In this document: in pieces, positions 1 to 5,439 of the stretch
Numbering within the stretch: the first letter of the stretch is position 1
Layout of the letters: each line of letters opens with the position of its first letter
Assembly: GCA_950073955.1 (NCBI GenBank)
Contig: CATMRH010000067.1
Span: 1 to 6,464, forward strand
Origin: an uncultured archaeon
GTDB taxonomy: Archaea > Thermoproteota > Nitrososphaeria > Nitrososphaerales > Nitrosopumilaceae
Direction of reading: 5' to 3'
DNA length: 6,464 nucleotides
Position numbers and translations under genes: made by a program
The notes under the pieces: generated by a model
What the model saw: the letters and a program-made list of their open reading frames with translations, nothing else
Told to the model about the DNA's origin: nothing
The model's database searches: none

Positions 1-137
1 AAGAAGCACCAAAGAAAGAGAAACCAGCTAAAGAAGCACCAAAGAAAGAGAAACCAGCTAAAGAAGCACCAAAGAAAGAGAAACCAGCTAAAGAAGCACC
101 AAAGAAAGAGAAACCAGCTAAAGAAGCACCAAAGAAA
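1..137 (+). repeat. 30-base in-frame tandem repeat, 4 perfect copies plus a 17-base partial copy
   Basis: Units start at 1, 31, 61 and 91 and are identical at every base, including third codon positions. A fifth copy from 121 matches for 17 bases and then degenerates into an A-rich end. The array may extend left beyond the window. The unit length is a multiple of three, so copy-number changes keep the reading frame. Each decapeptide looks like two related pentads (EAPKK and EKPAK), suggesting an older 15-base unit. Complete identity points to recent amplification or homogenisation. Confidence 0.97.
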
Positions 138-152
138 AAATCAAAAAAATAA
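1..152 (+). CDS. 3' end of an unidentified gene with a Lys/Pro-rich repeat tail (5' truncated by window edge)
   Basis: An open frame enters from the left edge (first full codon at base 3) and ends at TAA 150-152. It encodes four perfect copies of the decapeptide EAPKKEKPAK followed by EAPKKKSKK and stop. The other two forward frames are unlikely: one has a stop in every repeat unit and the other gives no family-like protein. The tail is strongly basic, rich in Pro and Ala, with no hydrophobic segment, so it is probably disordered and could bind nucleic acid. Similar tails occur on linker histones, some ribosomal proteins and other nucleic-acid-binding proteins, but the folded part of this protein lies outside the window and its function cannot be told. 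It is convergent with the FtsZ-like gene, with 35 bases between the two stops. Confidence 0.75.
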   Translation, partial: EAPKKEKPAKEAPKKEKPAKEAPKKEKPAKEAPKKEKPAKEAPKKKSKK

Positions 153-160
153 TTTCTTCC

Positions 161-182
161 AAAAAATTATAATTTTAAAAAA
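161..182 (-). terminator. Probable oligo-T terminator of the FtsZ-like gene
   Basis: Reading the minus strand just past the stop at 188-190, there are two T6 runs (the complements of A6 at 177-182 and 161-166), the usual archaeal intrinsic termination signal. A perfect AT-only 14-base palindrome (163-176) lies between and overlaps them, so some hairpin is possible, but in such AT-rich DNA this may be chance. The plus strand here has only T4 runs, so termination of the left gene is less clear. Confidence 0.5.
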
Positions 183-187
183 TTATT

Positions 188-1138
188 TTATTCTAGTTGA
201 TATAAATCCAATTTACAATCAATGCTACAATCTGGTGTAGACCAATCAAGTGTGTCTTCTTGTGGAATTATTCCAAGTGGATCATAGTTGTCAAACTTTG
301 TCATTCCCTGAATAGAAGATAACATTACTATTTTGGATTCATCAGAAGTCGATGTCATATCTATCTGTGAATTACTTTCATTTAGAATTCCACTAGTGAG
401 ATTTGTAATTGAGTTTAAGACTCCTACAGGAATGTTACTTCCTCCAACTACATACAGCATTGAGCGTTTTATTGCATTTGGTGGGGCATTTTCATAGAGC
501 ATTTTTAGCGAATCTCTTAGTGAATCTTCAATATTTTGTCCCTCTTTACTTGTTGTGAGTATATTTGTCTCAGAAGATATTTCAGATGAACCAAGTGATT
601 CTATCACGTGCATAATTGCAGAGTTTGCAATATCATAACATGCTTTAGAACTCAAATCTGGATTGCTCTCAAGTAACGAATCATTATCAAGTACAATTGT
701 ACATTCAGAGTTTTCTCTAACTCTTTTTAGGGATACTCCAGAATTGAAAATTCTATCTTTTTCATACTTGAAAGGCATAATTGCAAATGAAATCAATCCT
801 TTATCAGATTCTTTGCATATCTGTGATACCACAGGTGCTATGGCTGAACCTGCCTTTCCAGCTAAGTTACTCATTAATACAACTGTTGAATAGGCTGCAA
901 TCTTTGATTTTATTTCATCAGCAACCTTGTAAGTTGAACCTCTGATTAATTGAACAGATGGATTAACTACTGAATCTGTTGAAACATGAATAGATGAATT
1001 CTCTGATGAGAAATCTTTTGCATCATTGCTGATTATCAGACAATCAGAATTAATGGAATCTTTAGCTTGAATTGCTAATTTTGAGCCTATGCCACCTAAA
1101 CCTATGACTAAAATTGGTTCTTTTATTTGAAGACTCAT
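188..1138 (-). CDS. ftsZ: Divergent FtsZ/tubulin-superfamily protein, probably impaired GTPase
   Basis: The 316-residue protein follows the FtsZ fold order. A Rossmann-like start, VIGLGGIGSK (residues 11-20), stands where FtsZ has its first glycine loop. NLAGKAGSAIAP (91-102) stands where FtsZ has the tubulin signature GGGTGTG. MPFKYEKDR (121-129) matches the PF-x-FE-x-x-R segment, VLDNDSLL (149-156) matches the PND-x-LL segment, and VVGGSNIPVGVLNSI (230-244) matches the start of the C-terminal domain. The signature loop is badly eroded, and the region after residue 180 has no NxDxxD catalytic T7 loop, so GTP hydrolysis by polymerisation is doubtful. No Gly-rich linker or obvious FtsA/SepF-type tail is visible. 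Divergent FtsZ homologues are known in Thaumarchaeota, where division is attributed to Cdv/ESCRT-III proteins, so a division role should not be assumed. The start at 1138 is supported by a weak AGGA six bases upstream and a TATA-like box. Family placement is fairly sure, function is not. Confidence 0.8.
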   Translation of the reverse strand: MSLQIKEPILVIGLGGIGSKLAIQAKDSINSDCLIISNDAKDFSSENSSIHVSTDSVVNPSVQLIRGSTYKVADEIKSKIAAYSTVVLMSNLAGKAGSAIAPVVSQICKESDKGLISFAIMPFKYEKDRIFNSGVSLKRVRENSECTIVLDNDSLLESNPDLSSKACYDIANSAIMHVIESLGSSEISSETNILTTSKEGQNIEDSLRDSLKMLYENAPPNAIKRSMLYVVGGSNIPVGVLNSITNLTSGILNESNSQIDMTSTSDESKIVMLSSIQGMTKFDNYDPLGIIPQEDTLDWSTPDCSIDCKLDLYQLE

Positions 1139-1155
1139 TTCAGATCCTATTCTTT

Positions 1156-1193
1156 TGATTTAGATAAAAAACCTTCTTACGTTTTTTAAATCA
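1156..1193 (-). promoter_or_regulatory. Imperfect inverted repeat covering the ftsZ TATA box and leader start
   Basis: On the minus strand TGATTTAAAAAAC (1193-1181) is followed by an 8-base spacer and then GTTTTTTATCTAAATCA (1172-1156). The arms pair over 13 positions if a few bases in the second arm are bulged out. The first arm contains the TATA-like box, so a protein bound to the dyad would compete with TBP. If transcribed from upstream, it could instead fold as a hairpin with T6 runs and help end the methylthiotransferase transcript. Both readings are inference. Confidence 0.4.
1182..1192 (-). promoter_or_regulatory. Likely TATA box of the FtsZ-like gene, with a weak Shine-Dalgarno in the leader
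   Basis: On the minus strand GATTTAAAAAA lies 44-54 bases ahead of the ATG. An archaeal start site about 25 bases downstream would fall near 1160, giving a leader of roughly 20 bases. That leader contains AGGA (1145-1148), six bases before the ATG, consistent with a leadered, ribosome-bound start. This differs from nirK and serA, which look leaderless. Read-through from the upstream methylthiotransferase gene is also possible. Confidence 0.4.
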
Positions 1194-1195
1194 AA

Positions 1196-1211
1196 TTTTA
1201 GATCTAAAAAA
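1196..1211 (-). terminator. Perfect 14-base palindrome with adjoining T6 after the methylthiotransferase gene
   Basis: TTTTAGATCTAAAA at 1196-1209 is an exact palindrome. On the minus strand a T6 run (1211-1206) begins one base past the stop codon of the methylthiotransferase gene, a plausible archaeal terminator. The palindrome also lies directly upstream of the ftsZ TATA box, where TFB or a regulator would bind, so an operator role is an equal alternative. The ATCTAAA word in it recurs at 1166-1160 in the ftsZ leader. Confidence 0.4.
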
Positions 1212-1212
1212 T

Positions 1213-2481
1213 TTAGCTTGCGATCTTTCCAAGAAGACTGTTTACAGTAACATCAGTAATTTCAACTATGTGAGATTGACCAATGTCTACTGCATTTCGG
1301 ACAAAGACAGGCTTGTAAGCAAAGTTTCTACCTTTGATACCCTCATCTATCTTTTCATCAAATAGAACTTTACCCGTCCAACCGATCCACTTTTTGTTAT
1401 TCTCCATTGATATTTTACTGATCTGTTCAAAAATTATCTTACTTCTTTTTTTAACTTCTGCAACATCAATTTGCTTCCATTCAGCTGCCTCGGTACCTGG
1501 CCTTGCACTATACTTTGACAGATTTACCACATCTGGTCTTGTCTCGTCAAGCAGATTTACCGTTTTTTGAAAATCCTCTTCAGTCTCTGAAGGAAATCCA
1601 ACTATGACATCCGTTGAAATTGTAAAGTTCCCAAATCTTTCTTTTGCCCTTTTTACAATTTCTCTGAAAGTATTAACAGTATGACCTCTTTTCATGTCAT
1701 GAAGTACTTTGTCGCTTCCGCTTTGTACCGGAATGTGGAGAAATTTGAAGACTTTGTCATTATTGAAAGATTCTATTAATGCTTCTTTGATTCTTGGCAT
1801 GTACATTGGATTCATCATGCCAACTCTAATCATAAAATCATCTGGAATTTCTACAACTGCATTCACTAGTGATGGCAGATCAGTTCCAATGTCAAACCCA
1901 TAACATCCATTATCTGTAGATGTCAACCAGACTTCTTTACACCCTTCCTTGATTTCTGTTTGAACTTGTCTTACGATATCCCCCAATCTATAACTTGAAA
2001 GATCTCCTTTCGATAATTTAGTCTGACAAAATGTGCATTCACTCATACATCCACTTGCAATTTCTACTATTCCAACTACGGGGTTTAGTCTGACCTTTGG
2101 AAGTCCTACCTTTGATAGATCAGAGTCTTCTAATGAAATTTGTTTTCTACCATTTAATGTTGAATCAATTATCTGAAGTGTTTTTCCTAATGAGTTTGGT
2201 CCTAGCAGACTAGCATTTTCTGCAAACTTTTCAACAGTACTCTTTTCTGCTTTTGGAAAACATCCTGCTACAACTAATGGTTTTGAGTTTAATGATTTTA
2301 TTCGATGAATCATCTTGTTTGCAGTAGCATCTTTGACAGAGCATGTAACTATAATATTTAGATCAGACTCTGAGGAATTATCTGCTAATGTGTGACCGCC
2401 ATTTAGAATTAGTCCTGAAATCATCTCTGAATCTGCAAAGCTAGCAGAACATCCGTAAGCTTCTACGAAAATCTTTGCCAT
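1213..2481 (-). CDS. MiaB-like radical-SAM tRNA methylthiotransferase (archaeal/CDKAL1 type)
   Basis: The 422-residue protein has the three-part methylthiotransferase plan. The N-terminal UPF0004 domain has Cys11 (EAYGCSAS), Cys47 (VTCSV) and Cys74 (VAGCFP), the usual ligands of the auxiliary 4Fe-4S cluster. The radical-SAM core has Cys145-x3-Cys149-x2-Cys152 (SGCMSECTFC), followed by HIPVQSGSD (249-257) and DVIVGFPSE (291-299). A C-terminal TRAM-like RNA-binding segment runs from about 366 to 420. The archaeal and eukaryotic (CDKAL1) branch is known to methylthiolate N6-threonylcarbamoyladenosine at position 37 of ANN-reading tRNAs, giving ms2t6A. Length and domain order fit that branch better than bacterial MiaB or RimO, but substrate is inferred. 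The gene starts 3 bases after the stop of the fumarase-family gene, so the two are almost surely co-transcribed. A weak GGAT lies five bases ahead of the ATG. All six cluster cysteines are present. Confidence 0.9.
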   Translation of the reverse strand: MAKIFVEAYGCSASFADSEMISGLILNGGHTLADNSSESDLNIIVTCSVKDATANKMIHRIKSLNSKPLVVAGCFPKAEKSTVEKFAENASLLGPNSLGKTLQIIDSTLNGRKQISLEDSDLSKVGLPKVRLNPVVGIVEIASGCMSECTFCQTKLSKGDLSSYRLGDIVRQVQTEIKEGCKEVWLTSTDNGCYGFDIGTDLPSLVNAVVEIPDDFMIRVGMMNPMYMPRIKEALIESFNNDKVFKFLHIPVQSGSDKVLHDMKRGHTVNTFREIVKRAKERFGNFTISTDVIVGFPSETEEDFQKTVNLLDETRPDVVNLSKYSARPGTEAAEWKQIDVAEVKKRSKIIFEQISKISMENNKKWIGWTGKVLFDEKIDEGIKGRNFAYKPVFVRNAVDIGQSHIVEITDVTVNSLLGKIAS

Positions 2482-2484
2482 AGT

Positions 2485-3846
2485 CTATCCAAATAGAGCA
2501 TTGATTTCTTTGTTACTCAATAGTTTCTTTGAAACAACTAACTCTCTGATAGTCTTTCCAGTTTTTAATGATTCTTTGAAGAGTTCTGCAGATTTTTGAT
2601 ATCCTATTTTTGGAGTTAGCAGCGTAACAATTACTGGGCTATTTTCAATGTCCTTACGTAACTTTTCTTTGTTTGCAGTAAGTCCATCAATTAGATTTGC
2701 AGAAAATATTGGTAAGAAATTTTTGAGCATGTCTGTTGATTCTAGCATGCACTTTAGCATTCCAGGTAACATGACGTTGAGCTCAAACTGTCCACTTTGC
2801 GCTGCATAAGAAACTGCCGTGTCATTTCCAATTATGTTAAAACAAATCATGTTCATACATTCGGCTAAAGATGGGTTCACTTTTCCAGGCATGATGGACG
2901 AACCTGCATGTACTGCAGGAATTCCAAGTTCTGCTAATCCTGCAATTGGACCTGATGCCATTAGTCTGATATCATTTGCGATCTTTCCAATCTCTAGTGC
3001 CAAGTTTCGTAAAGCGCCTGACAAATTTGTAACTGCAAACTTGCTTTGCAAACTATACTGCATATCTTGTTCAGGTTTTAATGGAAGTTTGGAAATTTTT
3101 GCAAGTTCAGATATTGCAATCTTTCTGTAACCTTTCGGTGTGTTTGCACCCGAGCCTACAGCTGTTCCTCCAAGAGCAACATTTTGTAATTCTTTTTGTG
3201 ATGCAACAATTTCATTTCTTGCTTTGGTAATTGATGTTACATAAGCTGCAAATTCACTACCTAGTGTTACAGGTAATGCATCCATCAGATGCGTTCTTCC
3301 AATTTTCTTAAATGATGAAAATTGTTTTGCTTTCTTAGATAGTGACTTTATCAAAATATCAATAGCTGGAATAACCTCTTTAAGATTAATCAAAATTGCA
3401 ACATGCATAGCAGTTGGATATGTATCGTTACTAGATTGTGACATATTTACATGATCATTTGGATGTAGAAACTGGTATTGTCCTTTCTTTTTGTGTAGTA
3501 TTTCTAGTGCAACATTTGCTATAACCTCATTTGAATTCATGTTAAATGCAGTACCTGCACCCGAGTTGATCATATCTACCACAAATTGTTCAACATATTT
3601 TCCAGCCAATATTCTATCACATGCAGAAATTATAGCCTTTCCGCGTTTTGTATCGATGGCCTTTGTCTTCATATTTGCTAATGCTGCAGAACGTTTAATC
3701 ATTACAAATGACTTGATCAAATTTTCATGGCTTTTGTTTCCTGTAACGTGATATTGTTTGATTGCTCTACCAGTAAATGCACCATAGTATGCATCAGCTG
3801 GGATTTTGACTTTTCCAAGTGAATCTTGATCTAATCTAAATTTCAT
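2485..3846 (-). CDS. fumC: Class II fumarate hydratase / aspartase family lyase, probably fumarase
   Basis: The full-length 453-residue protein shows the superfamily features in order: PADAYYGAFTGRAI (16-29), SGAGTAFNMNSNEVIAN (95-111), HPNDHVNMSQSSNDTYPTA (128-146), GRTHLMDALP (183-192), and the signature loop GSSIMPGKVNP (315-325) with the catalytic Ser316 and substrate-binding Lys322 and Asn324. Fumarases interconvert fumarate and malate; aspartases release ammonia from aspartate to give fumarate. Evidence is mixed. SQSSND, HPNDHVN and THL are fumarase-like, while PADAYYG, GAGT and the KGQYQFL stretch before HPND resemble aspartase. Fumarase is preferred because such an organism needs one for its central carbon cycle and no other candidate is seen here, but that is inference. 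The start fits family N-termini (RLDQDSLGKVKIPADA). It heads the minus-strand cluster and is divergent from nirK. Cytoplasmic; no signal sequence. Confidence 0.85.
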   Translation of the reverse strand: MKFRLDQDSLGKVKIPADAYYGAFTGRAIKQYHVTGNKSHENLIKSFVMIKRSAALANMKTKAIDTKRGKAIISACDRILAGKYVEQFVVDMINSGAGTAFNMNSNEVIANVALEILHKKKGQYQFLHPNDHVNMSQSSNDTYPTAMHVAILINLKEVIPAIDILIKSLSKKAKQFSSFKKIGRTHLMDALPVTLGSEFAAYVTSITKARNEIVASQKELQNVALGGTAVGSGANTPKGYRKIAISELAKISKLPLKPEQDMQYSLQSKFAVTNLSGALRNLALEIGKIANDIRLMASGPIAGLAELGIPAVHAGSSIMPGKVNPSLAECMNMICFNIIGNDTAVSYAAQSGQFELNVMLPGMLKCMLESTDMLKNFLPIFSANLIDGLTANKEKLRKDIENSPVIVTLLTPKIGYQKSAELFKESLKTGKTIRELVVSKKLLSNKEINALFG

Positions 3847-3870
3847 ATTGATTTTATAACAAATTATCTC

Positions 3871-3880
3871 CTATTATTCA
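3871..3880 (-). promoter_or_regulatory. Tentative promoter of the fumarase-family gene
   Basis: Minus-strand GAATAATAG-like sequence lies about 26-34 bases ahead of the ATG at 3846, the spacing of a leaderless archaeal promoter. It is a poor TATA match. A GGAGAT further along (about 3867-3872) lies more than 20 bases from the start, too far for a Shine-Dalgarno. A better TATA-like word, TTATAAAA (about 3853-3860), lies too close to the start unless translation begins elsewhere. Confidence 0.25.
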
Positions 3881-3910
3881 TTCTTTTTCAGATTATTTCA
3901 TAATTACATA

Positions 3911-3922
3911 GCATGGGAATGC
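3911..3922. promoter_or_regulatory. Small inverted repeat just upstream of the nirK TATA box
   Basis: GCAT and ATGC flank a GGGA centre (4+4+4), ending three bases before the AT-rich promoter core, at the position where BRE/TFB or an activator would contact DNA. Short and possibly chance. Confidence 0.25.
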
Positions 3923-3924
3923 CA

Positions 3925-3958
3925 ATTATTATATAGGAATCATAAATGATCGATTTTA
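3925..3958 (+). promoter_or_regulatory. nirK promoter, predicted leaderless
   Basis: A TATA box, TTATATA (3929-3935), begins 30 bases before the ATG at 3959. Archaeal transcription starts about 25 bases beyond the box centre, which puts the start at or within a few bases of the ATG. No Shine-Dalgarno precedes the ATG (the bases just before it are GATCGATTTTA), consistent with a leaderless mRNA. The serA gene downstream has the same box-to-ATG distance to within one base. Confidence 0.6.
3939..3950. promoter_or_regulatory. Dyad between the nirK TATA box and start codon (possible operator)
   Basis: ATCAT-AA-ATGAT is an inverted repeat with 5-base arms and a 2-base centre, four bases after the TATA box and eight before the ATG. 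A repressor bound here would block transcription initiation. No regulator is encoded in the window, and the length is within reach of chance in AT-rich DNA. Confidence 0.3.
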
Positions 3959-5374
3959 ATGAATAAGCGTTTTACTATGCTCTTTACAATTGCAGCAGTA
4001 GCTGTAATGGGAGCAACCTTATTCGGAAGCACATACACACAAACCCAAATTAGCGGACAATCCCTCGATATGTCTTCAATGGACATGGATATGATGGACA
4101 AAATTCGTCAAATGGGCGGTTTACAACTTGTAATGCCTCAGGCATTCGCAGAAACTGATTGTGGTGTACTTGCAGATTCTGGACGCAACGTAGTTGAGTT
4201 CAATCTAACTGGTGAAAGTGTCTCACTTCCAATTATGGGAGGAGAATCTTACAACGCCATGACCTTTAATGGACAAGTCCCAGGACCAACATTAAGAGTT
4301 ACACAAGGTGATGTTGTAAAAATGACACTAACAATTCCAGCTGATGAAATTACCGGTCACGGTAACGACATGCATGCATCACAAATGACAGCATTGGCTT
4401 TTGATTCAGTTAATCCTGGAGAGACTAGCCAATACTGTTACATTGCTGAATCTGCTGGTGTTTTCAAATACCACTGTTCTGGTGTCCACTTAGCTGGAAT
4501 GGATGCACATGTACTTTCCGGCATGTACGGAATTGCAATTGTTGATCCAGCAAATGGATACAAGAAACTAATGGTAGAGAAGACAAGCGGTAGTGGTGAA
4601 ATGAACAGAGTGTTCTACGATGCAGATGCATTAGAGTTCACATTGCAATTCAACCAATTATACTTGGATGAAAATGGCAATTACGACATGAGCAAAATGA
4701 TGGCACACCAAAATACTGCAACAGTTATCAATGGAATGCAATTTGGTTATACACCAAACATGGCACACAATTTACTCGTTAAAGGCGATGTAGATACAAA
4801 CTTCTTTCTAGTACAGCCATGGAAAGGACTTGAATTAAAGCAGTACCAATCACAACTATTGTATGTTGAAAATGATCAACATGTGAGACTCTTTATTGAA
4901 AACCAAGGTAATGAGCCAGTATTCTTCCATATTGTTGGAGAAATACTTGACAGAGTTACACAAGGTAACAGAGTTCAATCCGCAGCAACTGAAACATGGT
5001 TACTTGGCGGTTCACAGAACATGATTGTGGACTTGGTATTTGATGAACCAGGAGTTTATGCTCTAGTAAACCATGACTATGCCGCAATTTATTCTGGCGG
5101 ACTTGGACTATTTGTTGCAGGTGATCCTTTCAACTTGAACCCAACTTTAGTTGAAAAAGGAATCATTTCTGAACCAGTAGCCTCTTACGCATATGTATTG
5201 GGAAATCCAAGTGATGCTGTCCCACCAATGGGATTAAACAGTATTGCTCATCCAGCAATAAACATACATGGTCTATACACTGATGATGTAGCTTCTGAAA
5301 TGCAAGCAAGTGGGTTAATCCCATTATGGGAAGTAATTCCTGTAGTTGCAGAGATTCTAACAGCTGAATCTTAA
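3959..5374 (+). CDS. nirK: Copper-containing nitrite reductase, thaumarchaeal NirK type
   Basis: The 471-residue exported protein has two cupredoxin domains (about 76-200 and 205-388). Ligands line up with bacterial NirK: type 1 copper His134, Cys173, His184 and Met189; type 2 copper His139, His172 and His372; catalytic Asp137 (HGNDMH, the counterpart of HNVDFH) and catalytic His324 (FFHIVGE). All are present, so it should reduce nitrite to nitric oxide, outside the membrane, as part of nitrogen-oxide cycling during ammonia oxidation. Oddities are a type 1 loop two residues longer than usual (Cys-x10-His) with an extra His177, a Met/Asp-rich stretch at 37-59, and an 84-residue tail after domain 2. 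The export signal has MNKRF, a hydrophobic core at 6-24, and a likely AFA cleavage motif only at 62-64. By eye, codon choice is richer in TTC and AAC than in neighbouring genes, as expected for high expression. A general multicopper oxidase is less likely because the type 2 site and active-site pair are of NirK kind. Confidence 0.93.
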   Translation: MNKRFTMLFTIAAVAVMGATLFGSTYTQTQISGQSLDMSSMDMDMMDKIRQMGGLQLVMPQAFAETDCGVLADSGRNVVEFNLTGESVSLPIMGGESYNAMTFNGQVPGPTLRVTQGDVVKMTLTIPADEITGHGNDMHASQMTALAFDSVNPGETSQYCYIAESAGVFKYHCSGVHLAGMDAHVLSGMYGIAIVDPANGYKKLMVEKTSGSGEMNRVFYDADALEFTLQFNQLYLDENGNYDMSKMMAHQNTATVINGMQFGYTPNMAHNLLVKGDVDTNFFLVQPWKGLELKQYQSQLLYVENDQHVRLFIENQGNEPVFFHIVGEILDRVTQGNRVQSAATETWLLGGSQNMIVDLVFDEPGVYALVNHDYAAIYSGGLGLFVAGDPFNLNPTLVEKGIISEPVASYAYVLGNPSDAVPPMGLNSIAHPAINIHGLYTDDVASEMQASGLIPLWEVIPVVAEILTAES

Positions 5375-5380
5375 CTAAAT

Positions 5381-5400
5381 CCCTTTTCTTTATTTTTTTA
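5381..5400 (+). terminator. Oligo-T terminator after nirK
   Basis: Seven bases past the nirK stop there is a pyrimidine tract with TTTT and then a T7 run, a typical archaeal intrinsic terminator needing no hairpin. TCCCTTT here is complementary to AAAGGGA at 5426-5432, but the 39-base separation makes a functional stem doubtful. Confidence 0.6.
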
Positions 5401-5407
5401 CTCATAA

Positions 5408-5439
5408 TGATTATATTCGGTGAATAAAGGGAATGATTC
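5408..5439 (+). promoter_or_regulatory. serA promoter, predicted leaderless
   Basis: A TATA-like box, TTATATT (5411-5417), begins 29 bases before the ATG at 5440, matching the nirK arrangement. The expected start site is at or next to the ATG. AAAGGGA (5426-5432) resembles a weak Shine-Dalgarno but would lie upstream of the predicted start site and so not be in the mRNA. With the T tract before it, this indicates serA is transcribed separately from nirK. Confidence 0.5.

Noticed and set aside
1..137. CRISPR-like array of 30-base repeats
   Set aside because: The repeats are directly adjacent with no spacers and keep an open reading frame ending in a stop, so this is a coding tandem repeat.
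2819..3130. 103-codon plus-strand ORF inside the fumarase-family gene
   Set aside because: It is antisense to the signature loop of a clearly conserved gene and has no plausible promoter or start signal.
3959..5374. nirK as a laccase-like multicopper oxidase
   Set aside because: It has two cupredoxin domains with the NirK type 2 histidines and the Asp/His active-site pair, and none of the paired HxH motifs of a trinuclear cluster.
5380..5432. TCCCTTT/AAAGGGA pairing as a riboswitch-like device ahead of serA
   Set aside because: The arms are only 7 bases, 39 bases apart, with the serA TATA box between them, so they would not lie on the same primary transcript.
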